Shown here one piece after another: positions 7,898-16,937 of a stretch of 32,770 nucleotides of DNA. A program made the translations under genes and the position numbers. Positions within the stretch are counted from its first letter, which is position 1, and each line of letters starts with the position of its first letter. The DNA is taken from positions 1 through 32,770 of the forward strand of contig CASFCQ010000018.1 of assembly GCA_949293185.1 (NCBI GenBank), in the 5' to 3' direction. The stretch comes from an uncultured bacterium (GTDB taxonomy: Bacteria; Cyanobacteriota; Vampirovibrionia; Gastranaerophilales; Gastranaerophilaceae). The notes beneath the pieces were generated by a model. It was not told the DNA's origin, did not search any database, and saw only the letters and a program-made list of their open reading frames with translations.

Positions 7898-8640
7898 TTA
7901 ACAAAAATCTTGTAAAATTCAGATTTCAAAAAAGTATACATACTTATGACGACTCTGCCGTAATACAAAAAGAGATGGCGCATTCTCTTATTGATAAAAT
8001 TTTAACTAATTGCGGAAATTCTTTTGATAAAATATTTGAATTTGGTGCAGGCACTGGGTTTTTGTCAAAGAATATTTTGAACAAAATTACGTTTAAAGAG
8101 TATTATGCAAATGATATTATAGAAGAATCCGAGTTTTGCATAAAAAATATTATAAACAACGTAAATTTTGTTGCCGGTGATATAGAAAAAATTGACCTGA
8201 ATAACAGTTTTGATTTAGTTGTTGCAAATGCCGTTATGCAGTGGATAACAGATATTGATGAGCTCTTGTGTAAAATCCGTAATAATATAACGGAGGATGG
8301 ATATTTTGCGTTTACAACATTCGGTGAACAAAATTATAAAGAAATAAAAGAAACAACCGGAGTAGGACTAAACTATTTAAAATCAGAAACTTTAAAAGAA
8401 AAGTGCGAACGCGATTTTGAAATTCTTTGCTTTGAAGAAAATATGCAGACCCTGTATTTTAATACCCCTTTAGATGTATTAAAACATATAAAATATTCCG
8501 GTACAAACGCTCTTAAGTCTTTACACTGGAGCGTTACAAAGCTAAAAGAATTTGATAACTATTACAGAGAAAATTTCGGAATAAACAACAAAGTAACATT
8601 GACATACAATCCTGTTTATATGATTTTAAAAGCTAAGTAA
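7894..8640 (+). CDS. bioC: Malonyl-[ACP] O-methyltransferase
   Basis: It uses S-adenosylmethionine to methylate the free carboxyl of malonyl-ACP so that fatty-acid synthase will elongate it, the first dedicated step of the BioC-BioH/BioG biotin route. In 248 aa one sees the BioC N-terminal pattern FQKSIHTYD, the SAM-binding FEFGAGTGFLS (about 48-58), the ANAVMQWI motif, TTFGEQNYKEI, and the C-terminal HIKYSGTNAL that separates BioC from general methyltransferases. It overlaps bioG by ATGA. The later genes (bioF, bioA, bioD, bioB) are not in the window. Confidence 0.92.
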   Translation: MINKNLVKFRFQKSIHTYDDSAVIQKEMAHSLIDKILTNCGNSFDKIFEFGAGTGFLSKNILNKITFKEYYANDIIEESEFCIKNIINNVNFVAGDIEKIDLNNSFDLVVANAVMQWITDIDELLCKIRNNITEDGYFAFTTFGEQNYKEIKETTGVGLNYLKSETLKEKCERDFEILCFEENMQTLYFNTPLDVLKHIKYSGTNALKSLHWSVTKLKEFDNYYRENFGINNKVTLTYNPVYMILKAK

Positions 8641-8666
8641 TTAAATAAGAAAAAAATTGAAAATTT

Positions 8667-9983
8667 ATGGAAGTATTGTTAAACCCTGTTATTGTGTCGG
8701 TAGTAGTATTGTGTGTACTTTGCGTTTGCAGAATAAATGTTTTACTCGCAATCATTTTTTCCGCAATTGCGGCAGGTATCTGCGCACATATGAGTTTATC
8801 CGAGGTTATGCACGTTTTTATATCCGGCATGGGCGATAACTCGGAAACTGCATTAAGCTACATTTTACTCGGTGCTTTTGCAGCAGCTATGACCCATACG
8901 GGGCTTGCTCCCATACTTGCTAAAAAAATAGCCAATGTAATATGCGGCAGGGCATTTTTATTGATTTTAATTATTACGGTTATGGCAATACTGTCGCAAA
9001 ACCTTATACCCGTTCATATTGCGTTTATACCAATATTGATTCCTCCATTGCTGCATGTTATGAACAAACTCAAAATCGACAGAAGAGCGGTTGCCTGCGC
9101 GCTTGCATTCGGTTTAAAAGCACCGTATATTACAATTCCTGCCGGTTTTGGTTTGATATTTCAGGGACTTATTGCGGATAATTTAACCCAAAACGGTATG
9201 AATGTTGCCGTAAGCGATGTATGGAAAGCAAACTGGTTTTTGGGTCTGGCAATGGTTTGCGGACTTTTATATGCCCTGTTTGTTTCTTACAAAAAACCCA
9301 GAGAATACAAAGATGTGGAAATTGCTGCTGATTCCGTTATGAGCGAAAACGCAGATGAGTTAAAATTTAACAAAAATCACTATCTGACTTTGCTGGCTGC
9401 TTTTGCAACTCTGGGAGTACAGCTTTGGACAAATTCACTGCCGTTAGGCGCGCTTGTCGGTTTGTCCGTAATATTTGGCACAGGCGCTATTGACCACAAA
9501 AAAATGGACAAGCTTATGAATGAAGGCATAGGGCTAATGGGATATGTGGCTTTTGTAATGCTTGTTGCAGCAGGGTTTTCCATGGTATTAAAACAAACCG
9601 GAGGCGTAGAAACACTTGTACACAGTGCAGCCGCAATAATGGGCGGAAGCAAAATGCTGGCATCAACCATAATGCTGGCTATAGGGCTGTTTATTACAAT
9701 GGGAATAGGTACATCATTCGGTACAATCCCTATTCTGGCTGTATTATTTGTTCCTATTTGTGCCAAAATGGGCTTTAGTATTCCTGCAACAATTATAATT
9801 ATGTCGGCTGCCGCTGCTCTGGGCGATGCAGGCTCTCCGGCTTCCGACACTACACTCGGACCTACAGCCGGCTTGAATGCAGACGGACAGCACAACCATA
9901 TTTTAGACACCTGTATTCCTACATTTGTACACTACAATGTACCGCTGATTATCTTTGCGGTACTTGCAGTGTTTATATTCTAA
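8667..9983 (+). CDS. Na+/H+ antiporter family membrane protein (NhaC-related)
   Basis: A 438-aa inner-membrane protein with roughly ten to twelve hydrophobic segments. The layout matches the family in which an N-terminal antiporter domain (GDNSETALSYILLGAFAAA, about 55-73) precedes a C-terminal Na+/H+ antiporter domain with the Gly/Ala/Ser-rich stretch AAALGDAGSPASDTTLGPTAG. Members are annotated as sodium/proton antiporters, but some relatives are suspected amino-acid carriers, so the substrate is open. It begins 26 bases after bioC on the same strand without an obvious ribosome site and probably shares its transcript. It converges with the next gene, 17 bases apart, with no clear terminator between. 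Confidence 0.85.
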   Translation: MEVLLNPVIVSVVVLCVLCVCRINVLLAIIFSAIAAGICAHMSLSEVMHVFISGMGDNSETALSYILLGAFAAAMTHTGLAPILAKKIANVICGRAFLLILIITVMAILSQNLIPVHIAFIPILIPPLLHVMNKLKIDRRAVACALAFGLKAPYITIPAGFGLIFQGLIADNLTQNGMNVAVSDVWKANWFLGLAMVCGLLYALFVSYKKPREYKDVEIAADSVMSENADELKFNKNHYLTLLAAFATLGVQLWTNSLPLGALVGLSVIFGTGAIDHKKMDKLMNEGIGLMGYVAFVMLVAAGFSMVLKQTGGVETLVHSAAAIMGGSKMLASTIMLAIGLFITMGIGTSFGTIPILAVLFVPICAKMGFSIPATIIIMSAAAALGDAGSPASDTTLGPTAGLNADGQHNHILDTCIPTFVHYNVPLIIFAVLAVFIF

Positions 9984-10000
9984 TGGATGCAAAATGTTTT

Positions 10001-10768
10001 TTACCAGATGTATGGTGAATATTCTATAACGCTTGCTTCTTCCGGAATTCCGTCAACGTCATATGTTCGTGCAAATTTTTGTACTTCTTTTTCACCATCG
10101 GAATATTGAAAACTTTTATCTGTATGGCTTGCTTTTGCCTGAAGATTTTTGTCAAACAAAACGTATGTATCTTCTACAGCTCTTTCACCATTTTTGTCAT
10201 ATATAAACTGATAGTGGGCAATGTATTCGCCATCATTATTTTTTGACGGTTTTATTGCAATTCTTTCCATTGGTTCATGACAATCTTTTTTGATTATATT
10301 AGCAGATGCGCTTACAAGTTCGTGTGTCTTTTTATCATATTTTAAATTATAGTGAACACCGTCATTGTCATATGCAATCAGGCTGAATTTTTCATTTGAG
10401 CTTGCATCAAAATTATCAGGCTTGATTGTTTTATTGTGTAATGCCTTTGCAAAATCCATTTCATCGCCGAAGAAACCTATTTTTTTATCTTTTGTATTGC
10501 AAAAGAATTTGTCTAAAACTTTCTTATCATTGTTTTCTTTTGCCTGTACATCAAAAAGATTTGTAATGCTGGCTGTATTGTCAAAATCTGTATAATCTTC
10601 TTTTAAAAGTCCAAAGTTATCACAAATACTTTCATCATTTTTGCCGCTAAAAGACACCGTATCTTTTGCCGGCGCTTTTGTTTCAACAGGATTTGTAACT
10701 GTAGTATTTGATGATGCAGCATGTACAAAAGCTCTTGGAGAAATTGTAGAAACATTAAAAATTTTCAT
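10001..10768 (-). CDS. Hypothetical protein with 'DTVSFSGK' N-terminal motif
   Basis: A 255-aa protein without a recognised domain. The N-terminus (MKIFNVSTISPRAF) is followed by a low-complexity Thr/Ala/Val linker and the motif KDTVSFSGK (about 37-45). I associate this motif from memory with many otherwise unrelated Gastranaerophilales proteins. The remaining 200 residues are polar and rich in Lys, Asp and Tyr, with beta-like stretches (HYQFIYDKNGERAVEDTYVLF) and no membrane segment. I chose ATG at 10768 rather than the upstream GTG at 10774, because GGAG lies five bases before this ATG and the GTG would abut it. Function is unknown; a surface or secreted role is only a guess. Confidence 0.8.
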   Translation of the reverse strand: MKIFNVSTISPRAFVHAASSNTTVTNPVETKAPAKDTVSFSGKNDESICDNFGLLKEDYTDFDNTASITNLFDVQAKENNDKKVLDKFFCNTKDKKIGFFGDEMDFAKALHNKTIKPDNFDASSNEKFSLIAYDNDGVHYNLKYDKKTHELVSASANIIKKDCHEPMERIAIKPSKNNDGEYIAHYQFIYDKNGERAVEDTYVLFDKNLQAKASHTDKSFQYSDGEKEVQKFARTYDVDGIPEEASVIEYSPYIW

Positions 10769-10807
10769 AAACACTCCTTTCTTTTTAGATACAGTATTCT
10801 ATGCATG

Positions 10808-10835
10808 ATTGTATACCATTTTAAAAATATTACAA
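10808..10835 (-). promoter_or_regulatory. Promoter of the DTVSFSGK hypothetical gene
   Basis: On the minus strand, TTGTAA (10835-10830) and TACAAT (10813-10808) are separated by 16 bases. Transcription would begin about 30-35 bases before the ATG, leaving room for the AAAGGAG ribosome site. Confidence 0.55.
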
Positions 10836-10888
10836 GCATAATAATAAAGAAATTAAAAAATATTAAGATTTTTCATATAGTAATAATT

Positions 10889-10917
10889 TTGTACAAAAAC
10901 TTTGCAGATGATATGAT
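10889..10917 (+). promoter_or_regulatory. thyX promoter
   Basis: TTGTAC (10889-10894) and TATGAT (10912-10917) are separated by the optimal 17 bases. The predicted start near 10924 gives a leader of about 23 nt containing the AGGGGG ribosome site. It is divergent from the preceding hypothetical gene. Confidence 0.6.
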
Positions 10918-10946
10918 TGTATAAAGAGATTTAGGTAGGGGGAATT

Positions 10947-11651
10947 ATGGAAAAAAATAAGCCTGTTGTAAAACTGATTTCTAAACCGCAAAATATGCTG
11001 AGAACAATTTATACAGCTTGCAGAACCTGCTATAGTGCGGATTCGCCTGTAAATATTTATGACAACGCGGTCGATGAAGAAAAAATGCTAAAACTTATAG
11101 AAAAAGTTATATCATCCGGACATTATTCCACTATTGAACATATTCAGGTAAGTTTTGCAATATCAAATGTTTCAAGAGCTTGTACACATCAGTTTGTGCG
11201 TCACAGACATGTTTCCTTCTCTCAAAAATCCCAGCGTTATGTAAAAGAAAAAGGGCAGTTTGACTATATTACACCTCCGACTGTTGAAAAAAATACCGAA
11301 CTTTTGAAAAAATATGAAGATTTTATGTCTAAAATTGCGGATTTTTATACCGAAATGACAGAAGCAGGCATTCCTGCTGAAGATGCCCGTTTTGTCCTGC
11401 CTAATGCAGCAGCCAGTTCAATAGTTGCATCGTTAAATTTAAGGGAACTTATACATATAGCTAACATAAGACTCTGCACACGCGCCCAGTATGAAATCAG
11501 AGTTATGGTAAAAATGATGTGCGAAGAACTTTTAAAAGAAGAACCGTGGCTTGCACCGTATTTAGTACCTAAATGCGAAAGACTGGGCTATTGCGACGAA
11601 GACAAATGCTGCGGAAGAAAAATTAAAAAAGAAGACCTTTTAAAAGCGTAA
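10947..11651 (+). CDS. thyX: FAD-dependent thymidylate synthase
   Basis: It methylates dUMP to dTMP using methylene-tetrahydrofolate, FAD and NADPH, replacing ThyA; this provides DNA thymine. The 234 aa include the ThyX signature RHRHVSFSQKSQRY (about 84-97), which binds FAD and substrate, and the later helix NLRELIHIANIRLCTRAQYEIR containing conserved active-site residues. ATG follows AGGGGG by seven bases. The C-terminus is Cys- and Lys-rich (CDEDKCCGRKIKKED). The stop codon lies within a repeat that recurs about 133 bases downstream. Confidence 0.97.
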   Translation: MEKNKPVVKLISKPQNMLRTIYTACRTCYSADSPVNIYDNAVDEEKMLKLIEKVISSGHYSTIEHIQVSFAISNVSRACTHQFVRHRHVSFSQKSQRYVKEKGQFDYITPPTVEKNTELLKKYEDFMSKIADFYTEMTEAGIPAEDARFVLPNAAASSIVASLNLRELIHIANIRLCTRAQYEIRVMVKMMCEELLKEEPWLAPYLVPKCERLGYCDEDKCCGRKIKKEDLLKA

Positions 11652-11806
11652 GCGGTAGTGAAGGCTTGACGGGCTTTCAGAAGTGAAAGACCAAAAAGCC
11701 GAACAATCAAATGCCGCCGTTGTGAAGTTAACACAGTTAACGAAACGAACGAATCTTTGATTCGACAGGCGGAAAAAAGCGTAAGCAGTGTGCTAAGGCT
11801 TGACGG
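11642..11806 (+). repeat. Structured repeat, copy A, with flanking direct repeats
   Basis: A core of 59 nt (11714-11772) opens CCGCCGTTGTGA and ends ACAGGCGG. The ends pair (CCGCC/GGCGG) and enclose two hairpins, GTTAAC-ACA-GTTAAC (11727-11741) and CGAATC-TTT-GATTCG (11750-11764). It is flanked by a direct repeat of about 31 bases: 11642-11672, which contains the thyX stop, and 11775-11806. A related 58-nt core lies after groES (18839-18896, minus strand). Between the first repeat and the core is another hairpin (CTTTCA-GAAG-TGAAAG). Confidence 0.75.
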
Positions 11807-11834
11807 AATCTGAATTTTAGGACTGTATATGTTA

Positions 11835-11927
11835 CATAATTCGGCGATAGAAATTGTAACCTTTTAACTCTTAATATACACGGCTTACAAAGTAAGCCGT
11901 GTATATTAAGGCTGCCGCCACATTATG
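11835..11927. repeat. Perfect 19-bp inverted repeat within a longer imperfect one
   Basis: Positions 11870-11888 and 11892-11910 are perfect inverted copies around an AAA loop. Outside them, CATAATTCGGCGATAG (11835-11850) pairs imperfectly with 11912-11927. Neither strand has a T-run after the stem, so a simple Rho-independent terminator is not the obvious reading, although the stem would block polymerase read-through from thyX. The remaining 11928-12130 holds no recognised gene; it is the upstream region of the 85-aa ORF. Confidence 0.75.
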
Positions 11928-12130
11928 CAATAAATACAATGGGTCATCACCTTTTAAAAACTGCATTCAGCCAATAAAAACGATGCAGCCTATTCTGGTT
12001 GATGTGTAACGCACAAAACATTACTAAATACAAACATGATTAAATTTTGTAAACTTTGTTAACAAAATAGCAATTTATAGTATCCGCATGTTTTTATTTA
12101 AATATAGAGTTTATGAAATAAAGGAATATC

Positions 12131-12388
12131 ATGGCAGGACTTGAATTTAATCCGAATATAAACTTCTTTCAACAACCGGTACAACGCGTAGGTGTTGTAG
12201 GCGGTCAAGGGACACAGGGTGTCGGCGGTGTTGAAAAAGCCGGCGGTACATATGGTACATCCGGAGGTTCTGCAGTCGACAGAGAACTTGCAGATATGAG
12301 AAGATTCATCCCTGCATATAACGGCACAGGAGAACTCCAGCCTAAAAATGCCGAACCCGGTGCTAAATTACAAATGCTTTACGCATAA
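12131..12388 (+). CDS. Hypothetical small Gly/Gln-rich protein
   Basis: An 85-aa protein beginning MAGLEFNPNINFFQQP, followed by a Gly/Val/Gln-rich flexible middle (VVGGQGTQGVGG) and a more regular C-terminal part (SAVDRELADMRRFIPAYNG). No membrane segment, signal peptide or known domain is seen. AAGGA lies about six bases before the ATG, and a 12-bp terminator follows, so it is a clean single-gene unit. I do not recognise a function. Confidence 0.75.
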   Translation: MAGLEFNPNINFFQQPVQRVGVVGGQGTQGVGGVEKAGGTYGTSGGSAVDRELADMRRFIPAYNGTGELQPKNAEPGAKLQMLYA

Positions 12389-12406
12389 CAAATCAAGTTT
12401 TATAAC

Positions 12407-12435
12407 AAAGAGCTCTGAATAATCAGAGCTCTTTT
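12407..12435. terminator. Bidirectional Rho-independent terminator
   Basis: A perfect 12-bp stem (12407-12418 with 12423-12434, AAAGAGCTCTGA / TCAGAGCTCTTT) has a four-base loop and T-rich flanks. It ends the 85-aa gene; its right edge runs into the stop codon of the convergent XRE gene (12434-12436), so it probably serves both. Confidence 0.85.
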
Positions 12436-12724
12436 AGTTTGTTATTTTTTGTTTTCTTTCATAGTAGCTTTTTATTACCTGAGAAAAAAATAATAAATCA
12501 TCAGCATCTGCGATATTTAAATACTCATCGATATCAGCACGCATATACTTTTGAGGTTCAGTGTAACTGAAATTGAATAGCTCGCGCTCTGTAGTATTCA
12601 GTGCAAGAGCAATCTTTTCAAGTGTTTCTGCCGTCATAAAACGTTTTCCGCATTCAATATTGCTAAGATTAGGAGTATCCATATATCGCCTGTGAGAGGT
12701 AATTGCAGAATGTACTTGCAACAC
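12434..12724 (-). CDS. XRE-family helix-turn-helix protein, probably N-terminally truncated
   Basis: The segment NLSNIECGKRFMTAETLEKIALALNTTERELF (about 20-51) matches the recognition helix and following helices of an XRE/Cro-type DNA-binding domain. The first two helices expected before it (the usual R-x-x-R, SQEELA-like stretch) are not present in this frame or obvious in the others. The ORF opens with GTG at 12724 without a ribosome site; ATG at 12682 would leave even less of the domain. About 45 polar residues (ADIDEYLNIADADDLLFFSQ) follow. It may be a decayed regulator or an atypical short one. It diverges from thrB and lies close to the thrB promoter. Confidence 0.55.
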   Translation of the reverse strand: MLQVHSAITSHRRYMDTPNLSNIECGKRFMTAETLEKIALALNTTERELFNFSYTEPQKYMRADIDEYLNIADADDLLFFSQVIKSYYERKQKITN

Positions 12725-12768
12725 CTGATTAGATACAAGAGGTAAAAACTAATTGTTTATTTTGCTTA

Positions 12769-12777
12769 TGATATAAT
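12769..12777 (+). promoter_or_regulatory. thrB extended -10 promoter element
   Basis: TGATATAAT at 12769-12777 is a consensus -10 with the TG extension; no well-spaced -35 is visible (the nearest TTGTTT is only 13 bases away). The start would fall near 12784, just before the AAGGA ribosome site. Confidence 0.6.
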
Positions 12778-12802
12778 TTTTTTGGAAAAGGAAAAGTTTT
12801 AT

Positions 12803-13732
12803 ATGAAAGTTAGTGTAAAAGTACCTGCTACTACAGCAAATTTAGGTCCGGGGTTTGACTGTCTGGGCTTGGCTCTGCCAATATATAATACCGTCACGGT
12901 TGAAGAAACAATCATGCCCGGAACAGGCATTGAAATAAACATTATTGACGAGACACATGAGCAGGATATTATTTCTATACCTACGGATGAAAATAATATT
13001 GTCTATAAGGCAATTGAACTTTTGTATAATTCTATAGGACAAACGCCGAGCGAACTTAAAATTACAATCAAAACACATATTCCTATAGCAAGAGGACTGG
13101 GCAGCTCTGCGGCAGTAATCGTAGGCGGATTGATTGCAGCAAACGAACTTTTGGGCAGACCTGCAGACGAAGCAGCTTTGCTATCCATTGCAACCGAAAT
13201 CGAAAATCATCCGGATAATATTACACCGGCGGTTGTCGGAGGATTTGTAGTTGCATCAATTGAAGAAGACGGAAGTGTCATATACAGCAAAATGAACTGG
13301 CCTAAAGATTGGAACATTACTGTTTGTATTCCGGATTACGAACTGGCAACAGACATTGCACGCTCTGTTTTGCCGCCCGAAGTCCCGATGAAAGACGCAA
13401 TATTCAACCTGAAACATTCGGCAATGCTTGTGCAGGCTGTAAATACTCACGATGAAAAACTTATGAAAATTGCTCTGCATGACAAACTTCACCAGCAATA
13501 CAGAGAAAAACTTATACCAGGTTTGAAAGAAATTAACGAGGCTTTAAAACACGAAGAAAACGTTATGGGTGTTGTAATAAGCGGAGCAGGACCCTCCGTT
13601 CTTGTTATCTCTCACGGGAACAATCTTAATAAAATCAGAGAAACCGTTTCAAAAGTCTGGCTGGATTTGAATGTAAAATCCAAAATTCTTACCCTGCAGG
13701 TAGAAGAAAACGGCGCAGAAGTATTAAATTAA
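12803..13732 (+). CDS. thrB: Homoserine kinase
   Basis: It phosphorylates homoserine for threonine synthesis. From ATG at 12803 the protein has 309 aa and starts with the family's own opening, MKVSVKVPATTANLGPGFD. The GHMP-kinase ATP-binding motif PIARGLGSSAAVIVGG lies at about 94-109, and a C-terminal GAGPSVLVIS stretch closes the fold. An upstream in-frame TTG at 12782 is rejected because it lies before the ribosome site (AAGGA, 12788-12792). No thrA or thrC is adjacent. It is followed by atpD, which has its own promoter. Confidence 0.96.
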   Translation: MKVSVKVPATTANLGPGFDCLGLALPIYNTVTVEETIMPGTGIEINIIDETHEQDIISIPTDENNIVYKAIELLYNSIGQTPSELKITIKTHIPIARGLGSSAAVIVGGLIAANELLGRPADEAALLSIATEIENHPDNITPAVVGGFVVASIEEDGSVIYSKMNWPKDWNITVCIPDYELATDIARSVLPPEVPMKDAIFNLKHSAMLVQAVNTHDEKLMKIALHDKLHQQYREKLIPGLKEINEALKHEENVMGVVISGAGPSVLVISHGNNLNKIRETVSKVWLDLNVKSKILTLQVEENGAEVLN

Positions 13733-13805
13733 AAATCCGTTTACTAATTTATCAGGTTAATTCAAAAAAATTATCCGCCTTTTGAATCATTGAAAAATTT
13801 TTTAT

Positions 13806-13834
13806 TTGTATAATGATGATTAAAAAGGTATAAT
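13806..13834 (+). promoter_or_regulatory. atpD-atpC promoter
   Basis: TTGTAT (13806-13811) and TATAAT (13829-13834) are separated by exactly 17 bases, the best sigma-70-type promoter in the window. The start near 13841 gives a leader of about 25 nt. Confidence 0.75.
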
Positions 13835-13848
13835 AGATACATATTTAA

Positions 13849-15279
<1,431 letters not shown>

Positions 15280-15297
15280 CTAATACAGGCGACGTAA

Positions 15298-15316
15298 GAG
15301 TTTATGAAATAAACTC
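15298..15316 (+). other. Hairpin between atpD and atpC
   Basis: GAGTTTA (15298-15304) pairs perfectly with TAAACTC (15310-15316) around TGAAA, directly before the atpC ribosome site (CAGGAG). It could tune the beta to epsilon ratio through mRNA processing or stability. The left part belongs to a 17-nt sequence also found in front of the 85-aa ORF (12106-12122). Confidence 0.5.
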
Positions 15317-15330
15317 CACAGGAGCTATTT

Positions 15331-15735
15331 ATGTCTAAAAAAATTAACCTTAAAATAATAACCCATGAAAAAGAACTCTTTAACGAAGAGGTGGACGGAA
15401 TTTATTCCAGAAGCGTTGAGGGTGAGTTCGGTATCTTGCCTGACCACCAGCCGTTTATGAGTGCTTTGGATATAGGGGTAACAAGAGCTGATGTAAACGG
15501 CGAAATGGAATATTTTACAACCATGGGCGGTATTTTTCAGTTCAAAGACAATGAGGCTTTAATCCTTACCGATTTAGCGGAAAGAGGCAGCGACATTGAT
15601 GTTACAAGAGCCAAGTCCGCTAAAGAACGAGCAGAAGCAAGGCTCGGCTCTCATGAAGTGGAAATAGATAATGCACGTGCTCAAATCGCACTTGCAAAAG
15701 CAATGGCGAGATTAAAAGCCGCTTTGAAAAAATAA
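15331..15735 (+). CDS. atpC: ATP synthase F1 subunit epsilon
   Basis: The epsilon subunit forms part of the central stalk and inhibits ATP hydrolysis. The 134 aa show the N-terminal beta-sandwich (GEFGILPDHQPFMSAL, about 30-45; YFTTMGGIFQF) and a C-terminal helical hairpin rich in Ala and Arg (DVTRAKSAKERAEARLG, then AQIALAKAMARLKAA). ATG follows CAGGAG by six bases. It is the second and last gene of the unit, 51 bases after atpD, and is closed by a strong terminator. Confidence 0.96.
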   Translation: MSKKINLKIITHEKELFNEEVDGIYSRSVEGEFGILPDHQPFMSALDIGVTRADVNGEMEYFTTMGGIFQFKDNEALILTDLAERGSDIDVTRAKSAKERAEARLGSHEVEIDNARAQIALAKAMARLKAALKK

Positions 15736-15757
15736 TAAAAATTATACTTAAAAATAC

Positions 15758-15787
15758 AAATCAGGGCTAATTGCCCTGATTTTGTTT
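15758..15787 (+). terminator. Terminator of atpD-atpC
   Basis: AAATCAGGGC (15758-15767) pairs with GCCCTGATTT (15773-15782), ten perfect base pairs with a five-base loop, followed by a T-rich tail. Confidence 0.88.
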
Positions 15788-15798
15788 ATATAAAGAAA

Positions 15799-15828
15799 TT
15801 GCACAAAATCAAAAACACGTGTTATCAT
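15799..15828 (+). promoter_or_regulatory. Promoter placing the start at the YitT-family ATG
   Basis: TTGCAC (15799-15804) and TATCAT (15823-15828) are separated by 18 bases. The expected start, about seven bases past the -10, coincides with the ATG at 15835, and there is no ribosome site in between. This predicts a leaderless mRNA. Confidence 0.5.
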
Positions 15829-15834
15829 AAATTT

Positions 15835-16683
15835 ATGAAAAAAAATCTTATAAATCTGTTAGTAATGACTCTCGGGGCATTGATTGCCGCCTTTGCACTG
15901 GAATGCTTTTTAATTCCTAACAAAATTATTGACGGCGGTATTTTGGGTATCGCCATTATGACAAATTACAAAACCAACTTTGCTCTGGGCTGGTGCATTT
16001 TCCTTTTGAATTTGCCGTTTATTTTTCTCGCTTTAAAAAAAATGGGCAAATTATTTGTTGCATTCACTTTTTATGCGGTAACAATACTGTCACTCGGGGT
16101 ATCGTTTATACCGGTGTGGCTTTCGCACAGACATGTATCAGACCCGTTTTTGGCCTGCATCTTCGGGGGGTTAATACTCGGTGCAGGTGTCGGGCTTGTA
16201 TTGAGAAGCAATGCCTCTTTAGACGGAACAGAAATTTTATCCATTAATTTATCAAAAAAATGGGGCTTTTCCGTAGGCGAAATAATAATGTTTTTTAACC
16301 TATTCATCTTTACTGCAGCAGGTTTTGTTTACAGCGACTGGCGCAGTTCGATGTATTCTATGATATCTTATTTTATTGCATATCGTGTTATTGATATTGT
16401 GCTTGAAGGCTTAAACGAATCAAAATCCGTCAGAATCATTACGGAAAAACATACTGACATAGGCGATGCCATTATGGAAAACTTTGACGTCAGCGTAACT
16501 TATATAAAAGCACGCGGCGGATACTCCGGCGCGGAAAAGAAAATTATCTTTTGTGTAATAAACAGGATGGAAATAGCACGGCTTAAACAGCTTGTAAAAT
16601 CCGTTGATGAATCGGCATTTATTACAATCGAAAATGTACACGAAGTCGACGGCGGACGTGTAAAAAAACATGATTTATACTAA
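15835..16683 (+). CDS. YitT-family membrane protein (DUF161 + DUF2179)
   Basis: A 282-aa integral membrane protein with five or six hydrophobic segments in the first 190 residues, including the family-typical GGILGIAIM and SLDGTEILS. A soluble C-terminal DUF2179 domain follows (VTYIKARGGYSGAEKKIIFCVINRMEIARLK). The family is widespread and its transport role is not established. An in-frame TTG at 15799 is unlikely to be the start because it is the -35 element. No Shine-Dalgarno precedes ATG 15835. It converges with the XRE gene, whose stop lies only five bases away. Confidence 0.9.
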   Translation: MKKNLINLLVMTLGALIAAFALECFLIPNKIIDGGILGIAIMTNYKTNFALGWCIFLLNLPFIFLALKKMGKLFVAFTFYAVTILSLGVSFIPVWLSHRHVSDPFLACIFGGLILGAGVGLVLRSNASLDGTEILSINLSKKWGFSVGEIIMFFNLFIFTAAGFVYSDWRSSMYSMISYFIAYRVIDIVLEGLNESKSVRIITEKHTDIGDAIMENFDVSVTYIKARGGYSGAEKKIIFCVINRMEIARLKQLVKSVDESAFITIENVHEVDGGRVKKHDLY

Positions 16684-16688
16684 CAACT

Positions 16689-16937
16689 TTAATCCTGATG
16701 TGTATAATCAATCTTCAAATGCACAATAATTTGGTCAAGCGGCATCTCTAAACCTCTGGCGTATTTTATAAGTGTAGAAAATTTAGTATCTACAAGACCG
16801 TTTTCTATTCTGCTGACTGTTGCTGTAGTGAGATCATTTTCGTATGCAAATATATTAAGAGAAATTCCTTTATTCTCTCTCAAAGACTTTAGATAATTTC
16901 CTAATTTTTTTCTTATTACTTCTTCGTTAAGTTCCAT
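16689..16937 (-). CDS. XRE-family transcriptional regulator
   Basis: An 82-aa protein consisting of little more than one helix-turn-helix domain: LGNYLKSLRENKGISLNIFAYENDLTTATVSRIENG (about 12-47) contains the first two helices, the recognition helix and the IENG turn, followed by TLIKYARGLEMPLDQI. Targets are unknown. The minus strand has TATAAT (16951-16946) eight bases before the ATG and no ribosome site, so the mRNA is probably leaderless. It lies between yitT and groEL, both of which end towards it. Confidence 0.88.
   Translation of the reverse strand: MELNEEVIRKKLGNYLKSLRENKGISLNIFAYENDLTTATVSRIENGLVDTKFSTLIKYARGLEMPLDQIIVHLKIDYTHQD

Noticed and set aside
9380-9910. 176-codon minus-strand ORF
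   Set aside because: It is the antisense shadow of the antiporter gene; its Ala/Pro/Ile composition follows from the sense codons.
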